Origin: Termitomyces sp. T153
Lineage: Eukaryota; Basidiomycota; Agaricomycetes; Agaricales; Lyophyllaceae
DNA length: 64,000 nucleotides
Direction of reading: 5' to 3'
Assembly (NCBI GenBank): GCA_018296165.2
Contig: JACKQL020000007.1
Span: 558,001 to 622,000, forward strand
Position 1 is the stretch's first letter. Every line of letters starts with the position of its first letter. A program made the position numbers and the translations under genes. The notes beneath the pieces were generated by a model. The model did no database searches. It was not told the DNA's origin and was given only the letters and a program-made list of their open reading frames with translations. Positions 58,151 through 64,000 of the stretch are shown here, piece after piece.

Positions 58151-59211
58151 ATGTCAAAGTCTCCAGCACCAAAACCAGGGAAGCTGACCTTGTACAGCAA
58201 TCACCTTTCGCCTAATGGCCTCAAAGTATCAATCTATCTCGAAGAGCTCCGCGCTAAAGAACCAGCTCTCTTTGAATCCGTAACGTTAGTCTTTCGCGGT
58301 GTCGAATCTCGTGCTCTAATCTCTGTGTAGGCTAGAGAGGGTTGATCTATCGACGGGGATGCATAAAGTGAGCAACGAATCGTTTCTGAAAGATCAAATC
58401 TCTCAAAGCGTGTTATCAGCAACCTTCGTTCCTCAAACTGAACCCCAATGGCCGCATTCCAATCCTCGTTGATCACAACGCCGATGACTTCCCTGTCTTC
58501 GAGAGTGCAGCGATCTTGTTATATCTAGAGCAGAACTACGACAAGAAGAAGGCATTCTCCTTCGATGCGGAAAAGAGCCCGAAAGAATATAGCTCCATCC
58601 TTCAGTGGATCTTTTTTGCTGTAAGGAGTATGCGTCTCTGGAACTTGCAGTCAGTGATCATTCTTTCTCATGTAGCATGGCGGCCTCGGTCCGATGCAAG
58701 GCCAAGGTCGGTCCCAATTGTTTCGCGAAAGAGTTATAGAACACTGACCTGATCAGCCCATTACTTCCTGCATTACTGTGCGGAGGATGTTCCTTTTGCT
58801 AAGAATAGTCAGCAAATGTCGACGTTCCCTTCATTAATGAGTTCTTATACCCATAATAGGATATCGTGAGGAGGTGAAGAGGCTGTATGGTGTCCTGGAG
58901 AAAGGTCTTGCCAATCGCGACTGGCTTGTGGGTCCGGGACGCGGGCGCTATACCATAGCCGATATGAATGCCTTTCCATGGTAAGTTCAACTAGCATCAA
59001 AGACTGCGATTCTCATCAATGTGGCACTCTGCAGGGTCCGGCTGCACACTCGAGCTGGAGTTGAGGACCTCGGCGAATGGCCTAATCTCAAAGTAAGCCG
59101 TTATCACTCATTGCGCTTATTTGGCTAATGTGACATCCGAAGGCTTGGCTTGTGCGTATTTCCGAGCAGCCAGGAGTCAAGGCTGCCATTAAGTGGGTGG
59201 CCTTGAAGTGA
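58151..59211 (+). CDS. glutathione S-transferase, Ure2p-like, copy 1
   Basis: This GST has an N-terminal thioredoxin fold MSKSPAPKPGKLTLYSNHLS, then NGLKVSIYLEELRA, FLKLNPNGRIPILVDHNADD and FPVFESAAILLYLEQNYDKK, with the cis-Pro loop in RIPI and the glutathione-binding ES. The C-terminal all-helical part has [20 protein letters not shown] and WLVGPGRGRYTIADMNAFPW, ending EQPGVKAAIKWVALK. Ure2p-like GSTs in wood-decay fungi are implicated in detoxification and peroxide reduction; substrate here is unknown. Five or more small exons. It is convergent with a related GST 148 bp downstream. Confidence 0.9.
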
Positions 59212-59358
59212 TACACAGTTAGATGTCCTTTGTTTGTTGACCAGTGTCGTCATACCAAGCTGCCAAAAGACCAGATTTTGTTTTCAACACGAGTCAAACA
59301 TATTTGAATTTATTCCTGCTCGTTGATTACAGTGTCTCTGAGAGAATAAAACTTGGAT

Positions 59359-60424
59359 TCAAGCCTTTCCAACTTCAAGACCCTTCTGAACCGCAGGTCT
59401 GGCGAGAGCGCGTGCCAGCCATGCCTATGTCCCAATGTCAGCTCTGCAGGTCTACGTGAAATGTGGGAATATTTCGTACTTTGACATTTGGAAACTCATC
59501 AAGAGTCTCGATGCCTGTGAAGGCGTGGCCACGGACCCTGTGCGTGCAAGTCTGGTCAGTACCTCTATATATGCTTCAAACAAATTCTCGACTGACCAAG
59601 GGAATGCCTTGATGTCCGCAATAGTGAACTTACCCCTGCCTGGACCGGCAAGCCAGTCACGGTCTTTGAGACGGATCTCTAGGACACCATACAGACGCTT
59701 CGTTTCGTCAAGATAGCCTATGACGCTTGTCAAGCTACGTCGTAGGAATATAAGTGAGAAGACGTACGTTTCTTGGCGTAGGGTATATCCTCTTTGGCGA
59801 AGCGGTTAAAGTGGTTTGCTATATGTCACATTTAGAACACGGGCAAGTCGGGATATGCGGAAGTATTCACATTGGCCTTGCATTGGGCCGACGCCTCCGT
59901 GCTATTCATAAAGTGAGCATTGAATGGAAGCTGCAAAGGAACCTCACTTACAGCGAAGAAAGTCCATTGAAGTATCTCGCTATACTCATTGGGATTCTTG
60001 ACAGGATCATACCACAGTTTGAAATCCTTATCGTAATTGTGGGCCAGATACAACATAATCGCAGCCGTCTCGAAAACGGCGAAATTCCCCCGCCGCCGGT
60101 CAATTAGAGCAGGAATACGTCCATTCGGGTTGATCTCAATGAACCATGGTTGCTGTTGGAATAATTATATCAGCTCCCGGGCGCGTAGCTTATAACCATC
60201 AGAATGGGACCTTTTGAATATCCTTCGAAATGTCAATCCTCTCAACACTGATGGGAACACGCAGTGATATCAACACCTAGCTATAACCGTAGAGCAGCAA
60301 AACACACTGACTCGTAATCTAGCTCAGGATATACGGCCTTGAGTTCCTCGAGGAAGACAGAAGTTTGGAGGCCGTTGGGGGTGGGCCATGTATAAAGCAG
60401 GAAAGGTTTGGTAGAAGTGGACAT
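59359..60424 (-). CDS. glutathione S-transferase, Ure2p-like, copy 2
   Basis: Related to the GST at 58151-59211. It starts [37 protein letters not shown], then [40 protein letters not shown] and [15 protein letters not shown]. The C-terminus [19 protein letters not shown] was found by choosing the frame ending at 59361; the upstream acceptor in this area is approximate. The ATG at 60424 starts the conserved [11 protein letters not shown] motif and was preferred over the longer upstream Met (60508). The two GSTs are convergent and share RLYGVLE-x-RDWL-GPGRG-TIAD, so they are probably an old inverted duplication. Confidence 0.86.
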
Positions 60425-60649
60425 CACAGTAGAAGTTCTGTTTGGAGATACGGGGTCTGAAAGAGCACATCTTATATATGTAGAGAAGGGACCTGTGACA
60501 TCATCCAAAGTTTAAACTTACAAATCCACTTCCCATGTCGAACGGAATTCAAAGAGTATTCCCATCCATTCAGAAAAGACAATTTCAGGGCGCAGCCCAC
60601 AGAGCATCATAGACCCCGGTTTGTCTGATCGTTGAGTAGCAATGGTCAT

Positions 60650-60979
60650 TTATGTATTAGGTACAGTCGTCTCTTCTGTTTTTCTTTCTGGTGTATATTC
60701 GAACTGCGAGCCAACAATATTTCCCCGAAAGCGCTTCCTCATGTCGAGCTGATAAAAAAACAGAGATAATGAAGTGCATCAGACATCTGCAGTAAGGGTG
60801 CTTACCATCCCCCGTTTGCATTCAAAAGTTGCTTTACGAAGCGATTGGCATTCCTCTGGAAGGTCCTGGACATGGTTTTTCAGGCAATCAGAAGGGAGGT
60901 TTCCTTGCTTTTTTACGCAGTCAGAACGCATCAAGCAATCCTTTAATGCTGCGATGAGATTCTGACACGAAGAGGCCAT
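60650..60979 (-). CDS. PET191: cytochrome c oxidase assembly factor PET191/COA5
   Basis: PET191 is a twin-CX9C protein of the mitochondrial intermembrane space needed for complex IV assembly. Two exons give about 88 residues: MASSCQNLIAALKDCLMRSD, CVKKQGNLPSDCLKNHVQDL, PEECQSLRKATFECKRGM, then LDMRKRFRGNIVGSQFEYTP after an intron. The first pair CQNLIAALKDC is CX9C and later Cys pairs match the family spacing. The end is ERKTEETTVPNT. Length is typical. It is divergent from IBA57, 95 bp away. Confidence 0.92.
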
Positions 60980-61074
60980 TGAAGCTGCTCAGGCGTTGGG
61001 GGGTGCGTACTGAAGACGTGAGGGTCACGTGGAAATTTCATACCTTCTCGACCCTCCGACTGCTTTCTCCCCAT
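60980..61074. promoter_or_regulatory. divergent promoter, PET191 / IBA57
   Basis: Only 95 bp lie between start codons. An in-frame upstream ATG at 60979 for IBA57 is exactly at the opposite gene's start and is not used here. Confidence 0.5.
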
Positions 61075-62410
61075 ATGTCGCGATTCCTCCGTTTTCTCCC
61101 TAGAAACATCCCGACTGTGGCTCCTGTTCCACATAGGGCTGTGCTCTCGCTCGGAGGTTCTGATGTCTCCGAATTTCTTAATGGGATTCTCGCTTCACAT
61201 GTAACGGAACCCAAAGCACCGCGTTATTCTGTATTTCTGAACGCCCAGGCACGCCCCGTCGTATCCCATCAGCTAGTGCAACATGACATTTATATGACGA
61301 TTGCTCTTCCAGGGAAGAGTCTTGTACGATGTCTTTTTGTATACGTCGTCGGACTCCGCGAGCAAACCCATCTACCTTCTGGACTACGACGCGCGATCTT
61401 CAGATGCTCCCTCATTAATATCCTTACTGAAACGATATGTACTTCGCTCCAAGGTGAAAATAAGAGATGTATCCGAGGAGTATGACGTTTGGGCCTCCTG
61501 GGGGAGTCCAGCCATCTCGGAACTGACAAGACAGTGGTCATGGACTCATAGCGGTGTTATTCAGCCCAATTGGGAAGGGTTGGAATGGCCGTGGGGCAAC
61601 ACAAACGAGTCAGTCTGGGACAGAAGAGCACCAGGCATGGGAAAACGTCTACTTGTCAAAAAGGGTGCACTCCGTATGTCTTTCCTCTTGGTCATAACAT
61701 TCGAACTCACTTCAACGACTCATCCGGCCAGCACAGGAAACTTCTGATCACGAACGAGCTTCTTCTGATGTGTATACATTGCATCGAATTATCACGGGCG
61801 TGCCCGAAGGACTCGAAGATATTCCCGCCATGCAAGCATTTCCCATTGAATCTAATATGGATATAATGGGTGGATGTAAATGAAATGTGTGTCCTCGAGC
61901 TCAACCACTGACTGTTTGTAATCAACAGTGGACTTCAGGAAGGGTTGTTATGTAGGCCAAGAGCTGACCGTGCGGACATACCACACAGGATCTGTTCGTA
62001 AAAGGATTCTTCCTGTTGTGATTCATAAGACAGGTCTTCTGTAAGTCCTAGACTTGTCTCATTGGTATTCAATGACGTTTCACATTGTTCTTAGCCCCAA
62101 CCCTATTGTGACACCCTCGCCAGAAGCCCCTTCATACCCTTCCAACCTTGCCATTTCGTCTACGCGTATTCGGAGTCCAGATGATACTCGCTCACTTCCC
62201 CGGCCACGTGGGACTGGCAAACTGTTGACATCCAGCCAAGGCATAGGATTGGCTTTATTGCGCCTTGAACAAGTAGAAGCCGCGGAACAAGGCGAGCTCA
62301 GTTTAGGATTCAATGTTGAAGGCGGGCCGAGTGAGGGGGCATGGGAGATACAGCACTGTTGGCCAGATTGGTGGCCACGGCGATCAGAAGTGGCCTCTTC
62401 CGAACATTAG
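61075..62410 (+). CDS. IBA57: iron-sulfur cluster assembly factor IBA57/CAF17
   Basis: IBA57 is a folate-binding-like GcvT-family protein needed in mitochondria for [4Fe-4S] enzymes such as aconitase and lipoyl synthase. The N-terminus [20 protein letters not shown] is a mitochondrial-type presequence; then [20 protein letters not shown] and [20 protein letters not shown] (after splicing) are family hallmarks. [17 protein letters not shown], and the signature [20 protein letters not shown] (KGCYxGQE) follow, then RKRILPVVI. The C-terminal part is long and partly disordered ([20 protein letters not shown]), ending [10 protein letters not shown]. Several small introns. Convergent with ACPS. Confidence 0.9.
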
Positions 62411-62476
62411 AGAACGTTACGCGTTATAGCTTGTCTCTAGAAAAACAATGCGGATAGAATTTTCGACGTTTTCTCG

Positions 62477-62926
62477 TCAGATAGGTGATTCAATAGTAAC
62501 CGAGGCGAACACAAATTCCCCATCATGGCTAACGGAAACGTGAATGGGACCGATTTTGAACTTGTTAGGAAGTACAAGAGGATGGTATTCGAGGACAGGT
62601 TTAGGACGCACGGGACCTTCGCCCAAACCACGATAAGATAGCTCTTTCCAGTTTGGTTGCACGTTAGGATACATAGCCTTGTATGCAGCCTCCTTCACAG
62701 CCCAGCTAGAAACGTATTTGCATAACGTATTGAGCAGAAAACACCCAACTTACCGAACTGCTAGGAAACGAATACGTCGAGCTAGGTCAGATGAAGGCAA
62801 TGATTCGAACTGGAAAATTTCACTGTGGCTAAGGATGCGAGCGGGAAGTCGAGAGCCTCTACGCTGGAACAAAGCAGCAATACGAGGCACATGAAGAATA
62901 TCCACGCCGATACCCAGGATGGCCAT
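62477..62926 (-). CDS. PPT2: holo-[acyl-carrier-protein] synthase (mitochondrial PPTase)
   Basis: ACPS transfers 4'-phosphopantetheine from CoA onto the mitochondrial acyl carrier protein, used for lipoate precursor synthesis and Fe-S machinery. MAILGIGVDILHVPRIAALF has the conserved GIGxDI motif with the Mg-binding Asp; RRGSRLPARILSHSEIFQFE follows. After one intron, WAVKEAAYKAMYPNV carries the second signature (W/F-A-x-K-E-A-x-x-K-A), then RPKPVLEYHPLVLPNKFKIG, VSVSHDGEFVFASVTIESPI at the end. About 135 residues, typical of AcpS-type. It is divergent from ELP2, 73 bp away. Confidence 0.9.
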
Positions 62927-62999
62927 GAAAAGAGTCCAAAAACTTTTTGAACTCAGATCAAGAATCTATAATTGGTTTCTGGCGATTAGATTTATCTTC
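62927..62999. promoter_or_regulatory. divergent promoter, ACPS / ELP2
   Basis: Only 73 bp separate opposed start codons, the shortest such interval here. Transcription starts may lie inside the neighbouring coding exon. Confidence 0.5.
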
Positions 63000-64000
63000 A
63001 TGGCTAATTCGACAGTCTATATAGCAGCCGCTACCAACAGGTATTCTCAGGCTGCTGCTATATCCAATAATTCCCTCGCTGCATTCGGTTCTTCCAAGTT
63101 GATTGCGCTATGGGATATCTCTGTACGTCCTTCTATGCAACTATCTTCAAGGAATACATCTCACAAATGCATCAAGAACGAAATTGACCGTGGCATAAAC
63201 GAGACACTTCCAGGACACGAGGGCCTCGTGACATGTGTCCGCTTCTTCTCAGATACGGCGTTCCTCAGTGCAGATGATTGTGGAACACTTATACTTTGGC
63301 GGAAACTTGAATCACAGGCATGCATGTCGTGAACTATCCACCTCACATCCCTAATAGATTCCTACCTGCTGCTTTATAGTGGAATTTGACTGCTAAAATC
63401 CAGGCTCATGAGAAAGCAGTTTCTTCTCTATGTACACTTGATGACCTGCTGGTTACTGGGTCATCGGATGCCTCTGTCAAGATTTGGAGAATTGAATCCG
63501 GCACCGACGGAATAGGCACGCTGCAGACACCTATCTAGATTACAAGAGACTCATCTTGCGCTACAGATAATTTTGTTTGTACACAGACTATTCCCTTGAG
63601 TGGCCGATATCCCCTCGCTCTTGCCCTGACGTATCTCCCTGGTTCAAAAGGTACATTTTTATCCAACAATTCGAAGCCAGTTTGATCTCATCTCCTTAGC
63701 ACTCATCCTTGCCATCTCCGGCACGGATAGCAAAATACACATTTGGACGCGATCTGAAAATCTTGTGTGTCCTTTTTCAAAAAGAGGATTCGATTCTCAG
63801 CTGACTCGTCCGTAGTTCGTACATGTATCCGTACTTGCAGGTCACGAAGATTGGGTAAAAACACTGGATTTCCAGGACCCGATTTCACAGGGACAAACTC
63901 TTGTCTTGGCTTCAGGTTCACAGGACGCGACCATTAGACTTTGGAATGTAGAACCATGGAGTCGGCCCACCTCCACGTCCCAAAAGGATCGACCAGACAG
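63000..64000 (+). CDS. ELP2: Elongator complex subunit ELP2, 5' part (runs off the window)
   Basis: Elp2 is the double WD40-propeller subunit of Elongator, which modifies wobble uridines of tRNA. MANSTVYIAAATNRYSQAAA, ISNNSLAAFGSSKLIALWDI; then DRGINETLPGHEGLVTCVRF and SADDCGTLILWRKLESQWNL; VSSLCTLDDLLVTGSSDASV, KIWRIES; TIPLSGRYPLALALTYLPGS; LAISGTDSKIHIWTRSEN; FVHVSVLAGHEDWVKTLDFQ and LASGSQDATIRLWNVEPW. These are successive WD40 blades in the Elp2 order (the SQDATIRLWN-EPW end of a blade is characteristic). After ESGTDGI no GT donor fits; a GC donor at 63516 with an acceptor at 63566 keeps the frame open (DNFVCTQTIPLS). The gene continues beyond 64000. Confidence 0.9.

Noticed and set aside
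1..64000. CRISPR arrays, bacterial operons or phage genes
   Set aside because: The window is intron-rich eukaryotic DNA; no spaced repeats or phage-type genes were seen.

Overview
The window is nuclear DNA of a filamentous fungus, almost certainly a mushroom-forming basidiomycete (Agaricomycetes). Genes are compact, on both strands, and broken by many roughly 50-60 bp introns. Neighbours often share short divergent promoters. The gene content is typical: a division-1 chitin synthase, a Skt5/Chs4-like Sel1 protein, Rheb, ESCRT-III Snf7, Mob1, the Dbp8 helicase, GPN3, PYM, Elp2 and several glutathione S-transferases. Nothing looks bacterial, plasmid-borne or viral. Calls rest on reading translations, splice sites and motifs by eye; no database search was possible.

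Layout. 1-2601 is gene-poor and holds a 58-bp tandem duplication. 2602-6621 has a CCHC zinc-knuckle protein (Gis2/CNBP type), COQ10 and a GST-like protein, with a diverged direct repeat on both sides of COQ10. 7115-16862 has chitin synthase, a RING protein, RPC9, a Spo12-like protein and a Skt5/Chs4-like chitin synthase activator. 16863-19224 shows no gene. 19225-23916 has Rheb and a cytosolic GH2 beta-mannosidase. 24159-32317 is framed by two paralogous Dal5-type permeases in opposite orientation; between them lie a DNA-transposon deletion derivative with perfect 42-bp terminal inverted repeats, a second RING protein and an alanyl-tRNA editing protein.

32684-44330 has Nem1, Snf7, ceramide synthase, a U1A/U2B''-like protein, a DJ-1 family protein, Mob1, a BTB-like protein and Dbp8. 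44726-54400 is the least characterised part: a DUF302-like protein, an unknown Agaricomycete-type protein, a large SLIP-GC-like dynamin-family GTPase and a small unknown protein. 54627-64000 is dense housekeeping: GPN3, PYM, a Fmp32/MCUR1-type protein, two GSTs, PET191, IBA57, holo-ACP synthase and the 5' part of ELP2.

Themes. The catalytic chitin synthase and its presumptive regulator lie about 3.5 kb apart. PET191, IBA57 and ACPS form a tight mitochondrial group (complex IV assembly, Fe-S/lipoate enzymes, acyl carrier protein activation). Notable gene structures include 13-nt microexons at the same position in both permeases, a 15-nt microexon carrying the catalytic acid of beta-mannosidase, a 6-nt first coding exon in RPC9, and two probable GC-AG introns. 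I did not find a clearly new multi-gene system. The best leads are the divergent pair of an unknown protein and a large GTPase, the altered NKxD motif in Rheb, and the transposon derivative.
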